Numbered from the stretch's first letter, positions 1 to 5,226 are shown. The stretch: DNA of 5,920 nucleotides from Alphaproteobacteria bacterium (GCA_005883445.1 VAZL01000400.1:1-5920), one strand, 5' to 3'. Numbers and translations: made by a program. Notes: generated by a model from the sequence alone, not told the origin.

Positions 1-724
1 CGGAAAACCCCACGCCATAGAGGGTGAGCATCGGAATGTTGTAGAGCGGACCGCGCTCGCGCCGGTCAGGGACCGAGTCGCGCCACGTGGTGTATTCCTC
101 CGGCACGAACAAATCGCTGACTTCGTAGTCGTTGCTCGAGGTGCCGCGCAGCCCGATGACGTGCCAGGTGTCCTTGATGTTCGCCAGCTCGCGGCGGAAG
201 AGCACGGTGCGATTGATCGCATTGCCCTTTGCATCCCGGCGCGGCTTATCCGCGGTTTCGAAAACCGTCGAATGCCCGCCCATCCAGGTGGCGTTGGCGC
301 TGCCGCTCGCAAAGCGCCATTTGCCGGTGACGCGGTAGCCGCCGTCGACGGCGATGGCCTTGGCCACTCCCGCGGGCGGCCCCCACGCGATCAGCGCGTC
401 GGGTGCCCCAAAGACCTGGCGCGCAACTTTCGGGTCGAGAAATCCGGCCGCGTGCGAGCTCGCGGCCGCCTGTGCAAGACACCAGGCCGGGCTTGCATCG
501 GCCGCCGCGACCGCCTCGACAACTTGATTGAAGGTGACGAGATCGACGGCGCCGCCGCCGAGCGACACCGGCAGCAGCATGTGGAACAGGCCGCAAGCAT
601 GCATCGCCGACAAGACATCCGCCGGAATCTTCCGCTCCTTTTCGGTGCGGCCTGCTGCGGCCTCGATCATCGGCGCGAGCGCGCGAGCCCGCGCGACCAA
701 ATCCTGAGTGTCCTTGATCAGCAA
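1..724 (-). CDS. Acyl-CoA dehydrogenase / flavin monooxygenase family protein, N-terminal part
   Basis: This is the first 241 residues of a protein that usually runs to about 390-400; the C-terminal part lies beyond the left edge. The helical N-terminal domain is at residues 1-115, including HACGLFHMLLPVSLGGGAVD at 42-61 and an alanine-rich helix with ADASPAWCLA at 75-84. The beta middle domain begins near YRVTGKWRFASGSANATW (130-147), and GLRGTSSNDYEVSDLFVP (191-208) is a family hallmark. The subgroup resembles HsaA/DszC-like and other group D flavin-dependent oxygenases as much as true acyl-CoA dehydrogenases, so the reaction (alpha,beta-oxidation of an acyl-CoA or FMNH2-dependent hydroxylation) cannot be fixed without the C-terminus. 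The start is TTG, because an in-frame TGA lies two codons upstream and a GGGGG stretch sits 6 nt before it. The gene is divergent from the TctC-type binding protein. Family assignment is secure; substrate is unknown. Confidence 0.9.
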   Translation of the reverse strand, partial: MLIKDTQDLVARARALAPMIEAAAGRTEKERKIPADVLSAMHACGLFHMLLPVSLGGGAVDLVTFNQVVEAVAAADASPAWCLAQAAASSHAAGFLDPKVARQVFGAPDALIAWGPPAGVAKAIAVDGGYRVTGKWRFASGSANATWMGGHSTVFETADKPRRDAKGNAINRTVLFRRELANIKDTWHVIGLRGTSSNDYEVSDLFVPEEYTTWRDSVPDRRERGPLYNIPMLTLYGVGFS

Positions 725-727
725 CGG

Positions 728-735
728 TCACCCCC
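728..735 (-). promoter_or_regulatory. Ribosome binding site supporting a TTG start
   Basis: The minus strand reads GGGGGTGA, then CCG, then TTG. The TGA within this element is an in-frame stop for the downstream gene, so no start further upstream is possible. The purine run at 731-735 is 6 nt from the TTG at 722-724, a normal spacing. The next in-frame ATG would remove about 18 residues of the N-terminal helix. Confidence 0.55.
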
Positions 736-759
736 AAGATGTCTTCACGTCTCTAACAC

Positions 760-804
760 AGGGCAAGCCACATGTCGGCTCGCGCTAGCGTCGAGGCTTG
801 CCCT
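760..804. promoter_or_regulatory. Perfect 10-bp inverted repeat in divergent spacer, putative operator
   Basis: AGGGCAAGCC at 760-769 is the exact reverse complement of GGCTTGCCCT at 795-804, with a 25-nt spacer. The arm centres are 35 bp apart, a little over three helical turns. The repeat lies between the start of the minus-strand acyl-CoA dehydrogenase-like gene and the plus-strand binding-protein gene, where one regulator could control both. The spacing would suit a dimer or tetramer of a LysR-, GntR- or IclR-type protein, but no regulator gene is in the window. It could also form a 10-bp hairpin with a 25-nt loop in a leader RNA. I see no good sigma70 promoter in this spacer. Confidence 0.5.
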
Positions 805-858
805 CAACTAGCATTGTGCCGCTCCTTTGAGCGTCCAGGGGGCGCGGGAAAGCTGCCG

Positions 859-1836
859 ATGCGACGGATCAACGTCGGTCTTGTGGCGCTGGCCGCGCTC
901 GCCCTCCTCCTGCCAAGCGAAGCAAGCCGCGCGCAGGAGGCTTATCCCACGCGGCTGGTACGGATCGTCGTGCCCTACCCCGCCGGCGGCGGCACCGACA
1001 CGCTCGCGCGCTTGCTCGCCGAGCAACTCAGCCGCAAATGGGATCAAACGGCAATCGTGGAGAATATCGGCGGCGCGGCGGGCAATATCGGCTCCGCCGA
1101 GGTCGCGCGCGCAACCCCGGACGGCTACACGCTGCTCCTGGCTTCGCCCGGCCCGATCGCGACCAACGCTTTTCTCTACAAAGAGATGGGTTATGACCCG
1201 GCGCGTTGGGTCCCGATCGCCTTGCTGGCAACGGGTCCTTACGTGCTCGTGCTGCGCAAGAACTTCGAGGCTTCGACGGTTGCGGAACTGATCGCGCGTG
1301 CCAAGTCCAATCCGGGCAAGATCACCTCCGCGACGCCGGGCGTTGGCTCGGTCGGGCATCTGTCGACCGTCCAGCTCGAAATGCTCGCCGGCATCAAGAC
1401 GGCGCAGATCCCGTATCGAGGGTTGAGCCAAGCCCTCAACGATCTCATCGCGGAACACGTCGATATGATGTTCGATACGCCGACGACTTCGCTTGCGCTC
1501 CATCGCGATGGCAAGATCAAGATCGTGGCGGTCGGCACGACGGAGCGCGTGCGGGAATTGCCGGAGGTTCCCACCGTTGCCGAGTCGGGCTTGCCGGGCT
1601 ACCGCGCTGTCACTTGGTACGCCATGGTCGCGCCGCCGCAGACGCCTGCGGTCTTGGCCGACAAGATCAATCGCGATTTGATCGAAATCCTCGCTCGGCC
1701 GGACGTCGCCGAAAAGACGCGCGGCATTCAGATGGAGCCCGTCACCAAAAGCCGCAGGGAGGCGGCGCAATTCTTCGTCGAGGAGACGGAGCTCTGGGGT
1801 AAGGTGATCAGGCAAGCCAATATCCCGCTGCAGTAG
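859..1836 (+). CDS. Tripartite tricarboxylate transporter (Bug/TctC) family substrate-binding protein
   Basis: This 325-residue protein is of normal Bug-family length. It is an exported binding protein predicted to capture a carboxylate or similar small organic acid in the periplasm. A signal peptide covers residues 1-25 (MRR, a hydrophobic core of about 14 residues, then SRA before Q26). Family hallmarks follow in order: YPTRLVRIVVPYPAGGGTDT, an AAGNIGSAEVARATPDGYTLLL segment, TPGVGSVGHLS, IPYRGLSQALNDLIAEHVDM, and GKIKIVAVGTTERVRELPEV leading into TVAESGLPGY. A longer in-frame start at 772 exists, but it adds 29 unremarkable residues before the signal peptide and lies inside the inverted repeat; the ATG at 859 has GGGAA upstream and begins a proper signal peptide. 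No TctA or TctB membrane subunit is adjacent, as is common for orphan Bug proteins. The nearby lyase and acyl-CoA dehydrogenase-like gene suggest an acid that is later metabolised as a CoA ester; this is inference. Confidence 0.93.
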   Translation: MRRINVGLVALAALALLLPSEASRAQEAYPTRLVRIVVPYPAGGGTDTLARLLAEQLSRKWDQTAIVENIGGAAGNIGSAEVARATPDGYTLLLASPGPIATNAFLYKEMGYDPARWVPIALLATGPYVLVLRKNFEASTVAELIARAKSNPGKITSATPGVGSVGHLSTVQLEMLAGIKTAQIPYRGLSQALNDLIAEHVDMMFDTPTTSLALHRDGKIKIVAVGTTERVRELPEVPTVAESGLPGYRAVTWYAMVAPPQTPAVLADKINRDLIEILARPDVAEKTRGIQMEPVTKSRREAAQFFVEETELWGKVIRQANIPLQ

Positions 1837-2020
1837 CGCCTGACCGCAAAATCATGGGTCGCAGCCGAGATCTTGCGGTTTCAACGGCAACCCCGGACAG
1901 AGCCGAGCCGAAGAGCAGCAACTTCCCGTCGCGCTCGAGCAGGCGCGCTGCCGCCTTTGCGCTCATCCACTTCCTCGCTTGTTTGTAAAAGCGCTTGGCG
2001 AGACCTGGGCGTTCCTTCAT
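1808..2020 (-). CDS. Doubtful short hypothetical ORF in the gap before the lyase gene
   Basis: This minus-strand frame would encode 70 residues beginning MKERPGLAKRFYKQARKW, with a basic, helical first half (AKAAARLLERDGKLLLFG). It fills most of the otherwise empty 1837-2063 interval, and its last codons overlap the 3' end of the binding-protein gene. For it: the first 40 or so codons have mostly G or C at the third position and a protein-like composition. Against it: there is no recognisable ribosome binding site, the second half looks less coding-like, the frame stays open upstream only as a shadow of the lyase gene, and I recognise no family. It could be a decayed gene remnant or chance. 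Confidence 0.18.
   Translation of the reverse strand: MKERPGLAKRFYKQARKWMSAKAAARLLERDGKLLLFGSALSGVAVETARSRLRPMILRSGATAAGYWLA
1843..1879 (+). terminator. Imperfect hairpin after the binding-protein gene, possible weak terminator
   Basis: ACCGCAAAATC (1843-1853) pairs with GATCTTGCGGT (1869-1879) with a single mismatch in 11 positions, leaving a 15-nt loop. It starts 6 nt after the stop codon of the Bug/TctC gene. The 3' side is followed only by TTC, so there is no real U tract. It may be a weak or Rho-assisted terminator, an mRNA-stabilising 3' hairpin, or a protein-binding dyad. It would help to separate the binding-protein gene from the lyase gene. Confidence 0.35.
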
Positions 2021-2063
2021 ACCGTAGTCGAGAACACCCCGTTGGAGACGAGGGATTAGGCAG

Positions 2064-3107
2064 ATGAAGCTCCCGCGCAACTTCTTCAAGCCGCTGGCGA
2101 TCGGCGCGCCAGCGCCGCTGCGCGAGCTGCCGGTGAAGCTCGAGCGCATGATCCATTTCGTACCGCCGCACATCGAGAAGCTGCGTGCCAAAGTGCCGGA
2201 GCTGATCGCGGAGGTCGACGTGGTGCTCGGCAACCTCGAGGACGCAATTCCCGCTGACGCCAAGCAGGCAGCACGCGCGGGCTTCATCGCGATGGCAAAA
2301 GCCAAAGACTTCGGCGCAACCGGCCTGTGGACGCGCGTCAACGCACTCAACTCGCCTTGGCTACTCGACGACGTGGTCGAGATCGTCGGCGCGGTGGGCG
2401 AGAGGCTCGACGTGATCATGCTGCCCAAGGTCGAAGGACCCTGGGATATCCACTATCTCGACCAGCTCCTCGCTCAGCTGGAAGCGAAGCGCGCGATCAA
2501 AAAGCCCATCCTGATTCACGCCATTCTGGAGACCGCCGAAGGCGTCGACAATGTCGCCGATATCGCGGTGGCGTCGCCGCGCATGCACGGCATCAGCCTC
2601 GGTCCGGCCGATCTGGCCGCCTCGCGTGCGATGAAGACGACGCGTGTCGGCGGCGGACATCCGCAATACAAAGTTCTCGCCGACGCCACGCCCGGGGATG
2701 GACCGCGCGCCGCGTTTCAGCAGGACCTCTGGCACTACACCTTGGCCAAGATGGTCGATGCCTGCGCCGCGGCGGGCATCAAGCCGTTCTACGGCCCATT
2801 CGGCGATTTCTCCGACGCGCAGGCCTGCGAAACGCAGTTCCGCAATGCCTTCCTGATGGGCTGCGTCGGGGCCTGGACGCTACATCCCAGCCAGGTGCCG
2901 ATCGCCAAGCGCGTGTTCTCGCCCGATCCGGCGGAGGTTGCTTTTGCCAGGAAGATCATCGAGGCCATGCCTGACGGCACCGGCGCGGTGATGATCGACG
3001 GAAAAATGCAAGACGATGCGACTTGGAAGCAGGCCAAGGTCATGGTCGATCTCGCCCGCTCGGTTGCGGCCAAGGACCCGGACGGGGCGGCGCGCTACGG
3101 CTTTTGA
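2064..3107 (+). CDS. HpcH/HpaI aldolase/citrate lyase family protein (malyl-CoA lyase-like CoA ester lyase)
   Basis: This 347-residue TIM-barrel enzyme belongs to the CitE/malyl-CoA lyase branch, which cleaves or forms (S)-malyl-CoA or methylmalyl-CoA type thioesters using Mg2+. The N-terminus is typical (FFKPLAIGAPAPLRELPVKL, then MIHFVPPH). Expected catalytic features are present: Arg91 in LWTRVN, Lys122 in MLPKVEG, metal-ligand candidates Glu156 in LETAEG and Asp183 in SLGPADLAAS, and the C-terminal GAWTLHPSQ segment at 269-277. It is longer than the roughly 320-residue Rhodobacter malyl-CoA lyase, with an extra segment around 195-255 (RVGGGHPQYK to YGPFGDFSD). AGG lies just upstream of the ATG. 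hspQ follows after 43 bp. Substrate is not determinable; malyl-CoA, beta-methylmalyl-CoA or citramalyl-CoA are candidates from family knowledge. The binding-protein gene upstream is co-directional but 227 bp away. Confidence 0.92.
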   Translation: MKLPRNFFKPLAIGAPAPLRELPVKLERMIHFVPPHIEKLRAKVPELIAEVDVVLGNLEDAIPADAKQAARAGFIAMAKAKDFGATGLWTRVNALNSPWLLDDVVEIVGAVGERLDVIMLPKVEGPWDIHYLDQLLAQLEAKRAIKKPILIHAILETAEGVDNVADIAVASPRMHGISLGPADLAASRAMKTTRVGGGHPQYKVLADATPGDGPRAAFQQDLWHYTLAKMVDACAAAGIKPFYGPFGDFSDAQACETQFRNAFLMGCVGAWTLHPSQVPIAKRVFSPDPAEVAFARKIIEAMPDGTGAVMIDGKMQDDATWKQAKVMVDLARSVAAKDPDGAARYGF

Positions 3108-3150
3108 ACCCCTGGTGTGGCTCGCAAACCTGGATTATGTCGATTTGAGC

Positions 3151-3483
3151 ATGAGCAAGACGCGCAACGCCAAATTCAAGATCGGTCAGGTGGTTCGCCA
3201 CCGCCTGTTTCCGTTTCGCGGCGTCGTGTTCGATATCGATCACGAGTTCAACAATACGGAGGAATGGTACCAGTCGATCCCCGCGGAGGTTCGCCCGCGG
3301 AAGGACCAGCCGTTCTACCATCTGTTCGCGGAGAACGCGGAGACCGAATACATCGCCTATGTTTCAGAGCAGAATCTGTTGCCGGATACGTCCGGCGAAC
3401 CTGTGCGTCATCCGCAGGTCGCTGAGGTGTTTGAGCGGGACGAGAAGGGCAGCTACCGGCCCCGCAATTCACTGTTGCATTGA
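3151..3483 (+). CDS. hspQ: Heat shock protein HspQ
   Basis: This 110-residue protein has the normal length for the HspQ/YccV-like family. In enterobacteria HspQ acts in the cytoplasm, modulating ClpXP substrate specificity and Lon, and it was first described as a hemimethylated-DNA-binding protein; the role in alphaproteobacteria is less studied. The small beta-barrel domain shows AKFKIGQVVRHRLFPFRGVV at residues 7-26, DIDHEFNNTEEWY at 28-40, QPFYHLFAENAETEYIAYVS at 53-72, and the conserved NLLPDTSGEPVRHP at 75-88. The start at 3151 matches family N-termini; the frame is open further upstream, but that sequence is a shadow of the lyase gene. There is no strong Shine-Dalgarno, and an in-frame TTG two codons upstream is an alternative. 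The 43-bp gap after the lyase gene allows co-transcription, although hspQ normally needs its own stress promoter; I found no convincing RpoH-type promoter in the gap. Confidence 0.95.
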   Translation: MSKTRNAKFKIGQVVRHRLFPFRGVVFDIDHEFNNTEEWYQSIPAEVRPRKDQPFYHLFAENAETEYIAYVSEQNLLPDTSGEPVRHPQVAEVFERDEKGSYRPRNSLLH

Positions 3484-3595
3484 CCCATGGAGGCAGTCGA
3501 GGCTGCAAGGTGTCGTTTTTGCTCGCGCCTGCGCAGATTTTCCCGCTACTGCTCGAGCACACGTTGGCATCGGTCGCCGGCGTGGCTGGCGTCAC

Positions 3596-4261
3596 CTATT
3601 TCTTTTCCTGCTGCTCTAACTCTTTAGGATCGAGGGGCGGTCCGTCATACGCCTTGGCGAAATCGGCCAGCGGCATGGGGATGTTGATGGGTTGACCCGA
3701 TCCATAGATGCCTTGCACGTGCAGAGTTTGACCGCTCTTCATCTTGGTAATCAGCTCGTTGCTGGCCTCGTACTCGGCCATGCAGCCGTTGGAGAGGCAG
3801 ATCAAGTAGGGACCGGTGAGCGGCTGACCATTGTCGATGATCACACGAGTGCCGGCCTGGAGCGATACGCCAAGCGGTAACGTGACGCGCAGGAGCTTTT
3901 TCGCTTCTCCTTCCGGCTCGACCAGCACCACCACGGCCACCGGCATGCCCGACTCCAAGTGAGCGTCCCTGGCGAGGAAGCAAACCTGCTTGGCATTTGC
4001 CTCCGGCCCCTTCTGGCAAATCTTGGTCCAGAAGGAGTAGGTCAGATCGGGCTGTCCGCCCTGTTGCGCCTGCGGGGTTGGGGTCGGAGCTGGGGCTGCC
4101 TTCGGCTTCGCCTTGGGTTGCGCTTTCGGAGCGCCCTGCTGGGCAACAGAATGAGATGTGCCGACGATCACCGCAGCCATCGCGGCAAGCGCGCCAAGCC
4201 CAAGACCAACCATCCGCGCAGCGAATATGACTCGGCATTTCATTGGCAGGCGGTATGACAT
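3596..4261 (-). CDS. Invasion-associated locus B (IalB) family protein, downstream copy
   Basis: This is a 221-residue exported protein. A signal peptide covers residues 1-40 (hydrophobic LGALAAMAAVIVG, then SVA before QQG), followed by a Pro/Ala/Lys linker at 43-65 and the IalB domain from about 72 to 214. Four cysteines (82, 94, 155, 160) lie in KICQKG, KQVCFL and LICLSNGC contexts and probably form two periplasmic disulfides. The family is named for Bartonella IalB, linked there to erythrocyte invasion; in free-living Hyphomicrobiales its role is unclear, so virulence should not be inferred. It is about 70% identical without gaps to the upstream copy over the core, but its C-terminus ends soon after YDGPP, lacking the longer coiled-coil tail. 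The ATG at 4261 has a weak GTGAG upstream; an ATG six codons later (4243) is an alternative. The strong hairpin ending 19 nt upstream implies either regulated readthrough or a promoter overlapping it. Confidence 0.9.
   Translation of the reverse strand: MSYRLPMKCRVIFAARMVGLGLGALAAMAAVIVGTSHSVAQQGAPKAQPKAKPKAAPAPTPTPQAQQGGQPDLTYSFWTKICQKGPEANAKQVCFLARDAHLESGMPVAVVVLVEPEGEAKKLLRVTLPLGVSLQAGTRVIIDNGQPLTGPYLICLSNGCMAEYEASNELITKMKSGQTLHVQGIYGSGQPINIPMPLADFAKAYDGPPLDPKELEQQEKK
3623..4030 (-). repeat. Paralogous direct repeat, copy 1 (IalB core domain)
   Basis: This stretch encodes residues 78-213 of the downstream IalB protein (from WTKICQKG to YDGPPLDPK). It aligns without gaps to 4453-4860 in the same orientation. 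I count about 95 identities in 136 residues by eye. The linkers and C-terminal tails differ, so this is an old tandem gene duplication, not a recent exact repeat. Confidence 0.85.
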
Positions 4262-4280
4262 GCTCGCTGCTCACAACAAA

Positions 4281-4303
4281 GAGGCGCGCCCAAGGCGCGC
4301 CTC
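4281..4303 (-). terminator. Perfect 10-bp GC-rich hairpin between the two IalB genes
   Basis: GAGGCGCGCC and GGCGCGCCTC form a perfect 10-bp stem with a 3-nt loop (TTG on the minus strand), followed on the minus strand by TTTGTTG. It begins 26 nt after the stop codon of the upstream IalB gene and ends 19 nt before the start codon of the downstream one. Stem strength and position fit an intrinsic terminator; the U tract is short, so partial readthrough is likely. Read on the plus strand it lacks a following T run, so it is best assigned to the minus strand. Confidence 0.75.
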
Positions 4304-4329
4304 GATCTCTTCCAGTCTGTCCGCCTGCG

Positions 4330-5130
4330 TTACCTTGTGGGCGCTGCCTGGGGTGCCGCGGGTGCTTGCGGCTGGCTCTCGAGCTTCTTGCGTGCCTCCT
4401 CGGCCCGCTTCTGCAATTCATCCTGCAACTGCTTCTGCTGTTCCTCGAACTTCTTGGGATCGGTGGGGGGACCGTCATAGGCCTTGGCGAAATCCGTGAG
4501 CGGAACCACGAGGCTGATGGCCTGGCCGGCGCCATTGATCCCTTGAATGACCAGGCCCTGCCCTTTCTTCAACTTGCCGATCAGTTCGCCGCTCGCTTCA
4601 TAGTCCGCCATGCAGCCATTATTGAAGCAGATGACGTAAGGCCCAGTCATGGGCTGGCCGTTGTCGACGATCACCCGAGTGCCGGGCTGGATTGACATAC
4701 CCAGGGGCAAGGTCACGCGAAGCACTTTCTTCGGCTCGTTTTCCGGCTCGATCAGCACGGCCGCGACCACCGGCATGCCCGATTCGACACGGCCGTCCTT
4801 GCCGGTGAAGCACACCTGCTTGGCATTCGCCTCTTGGCCCTTCAGGCAGAACTTGGTCCAAGGTGAAAAGATGAGCTGCGGCTGCTCGGCCTGCGCCTGC
4901 CCCTGCCCCTGCTGCGCTTGCGGGACGGGAGCCTCAGCCGGTTTCGGTGCAGGCGCCGCCTTGGGCGCCGCCTTGGGGGCGGCTTTGGGTGCCGCAGGCG
5001 CTGGGGTTGCCGGCGGAGCTTGAGCAAAGGCCGCGGAGCCGATCAATGCGGTGAGCATGGCCGTTGCCGCCGCGACGGCGAACGCGCATGCGGCCGGCCG
5101 GGCCGGCGCAGAAACCAACCGATGATCCAT
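4330..5130 (-). CDS. Invasion-associated locus B (IalB) family protein, upstream copy with coiled-coil tail
   Basis: This is a 266-residue exported protein. The signal peptide spans 1-36 (a long n-region, then AFAVAAATAMLTALIG, cleavage after AFA before QAPP). A low-complexity linker at 38-84 carries three AAPK units (46-57), then APKPAEAPVPQ and a Gln/Gly-rich part. The IalB domain is at about 87-227, with cysteines 95, 107, 168 and 173 matching those of the paralogue. A charged helical tail (227-252, KKFEEQQKQLQDELQKRAEE and on) and a Pro/Ala end follow; the tail looks like a short coiled coil. The frame is open much further upstream to 5826, but the ATG at 5130 is chosen because AAGAGGA lies 7 nt before it and a signal peptide begins there. 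The linker resembles the Pro/Ala/Lys spacers of periplasmic proteins and may reach through the cell wall; this is inference. The terminator at 4281-4303 probably ends its main transcript. Confidence 0.92.
   Translation of the reverse strand: MDHRLVSAPARPAACAFAVAAATAMLTALIGSAAFAQAPPATPAPAAPKAAPKAAPKAAPAPKPAEAPVPQAQQGQGQAQAEQPQLIFSPWTKFCLKGQEANAKQVCFTGKDGRVESGMPVVAAVLIEPENEPKKVLRVTLPLGMSIQPGTRVIVDNGQPMTGPYVICFNNGCMADYEASGELIGKLKKGQGLVIQGINGAGQAISLVVPLTDFAKAYDGPPTDPKKFEEQQKQLQDELQKRAEEARKKLESQPQAPAAPQAAPTR
4453..4860 (-). repeat. Paralogous direct repeat, copy 2 (IalB core domain)
   Basis: This stretch encodes residues 91-226 of the upstream IalB protein (from WTKFCLKG to YDGPPTDPK), the partner of 3623-4030. 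The cysteines and the NAKQVCF, LRVTLPLG, NGQP-TGPY, NGCMA-YEAS and DFAKAYDGPP motifs are common to both copies. Confidence 0.85.
4960..4995 (-). repeat. AAPK tandem repeat in the linker of the upstream IalB protein
   Basis: Three consecutive 12-nt units encode AAPK-AAPK-AAPK (residues 46-57), followed by AAPAPKP. The units are near-identical in DNA (GCxGCxCCCAAG type on the coding strand), so repeat number could vary between strains by slippage. The downstream paralogue has a related but irregular linker (APKAQPKAKPKAAP). Confidence 0.75.
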
Positions 5131-5137
5131 CGACAGA

Positions 5138-5144
5138 TCCTCTT
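5138..5144 (-). promoter_or_regulatory. Shine-Dalgarno fixing the start of the upstream IalB gene
   Basis: AAGAGGA on the minus strand lies 7 nt before the ATG at 5130. This decides the start within a frame that stays open for about 700 nt further upstream. Confidence 0.75.
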
Positions 5145-5186
5145 GCTGACCGTTCTCCCAGCGTCCCGCGCCGGAACGGCTGCCCC

Positions 5187-5192
5187 ATATTA
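5187..5192 (-). promoter_or_regulatory. Possible -10 element for the upstream IalB gene
   Basis: TAATAT on the minus strand is the only AT-rich hexamer in the region and lies about 57 nt before the ATG at 5130, which would leave a leader of about 50 nt. The best -35-like element, TTGCCG, is 21 nt upstream, too far for an ordinary sigma70 promoter, so the call is weak. Confidence 0.2.
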
Positions 5193-5226
5193 AGGCTGTG
5201 TCGGCACCAAATGCGGCAAGAGCGTG

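Noticed and set aside
161..811. Long plus-strand frame of 216 codons and minus-strand frames at 246-737 and 391-618
   Set aside because: They are out-of-frame shadows of the acyl-CoA dehydrogenase-like gene. The recognised frame on the minus strand gives a continuous family-like protein, while these give Arg-rich, low-information sequence.
808..1815. 335-codon minus-strand frame opposite the binding-protein gene
   Set aside because: It is the antisense of a clear Bug/TctC gene; its Arg/Asp/His-rich composition is typical of a GC-rich reverse shadow and shows no family motif.
3484..3595. Possible bidirectional terminator between the convergent hspQ and IalB genes
   Set aside because: Only short, broken stems can be drawn (for example GCAG/CTGC before a T run at about 3514-3518, and GC-rich words near 3575-3590). 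None is convincing, so the 112-bp gap is left unannotated.
3480..3695. Plus-strand 71-codon frame after hspQ with a hydrophobic stretch (LLAPAQIFPLLLEHTLASVA)
   Set aside because: It begins with a TTG overlapping the hspQ stop codon and runs antisense into the IalB gene; there is no ribosome binding site and its second half is plainly a shadow.
3596..5130. IalB genes as evidence for a pathogen or invasion system
   Set aside because: The family is common in free-living and plant-associated Hyphomicrobiales, and nothing else in the window suggests virulence.
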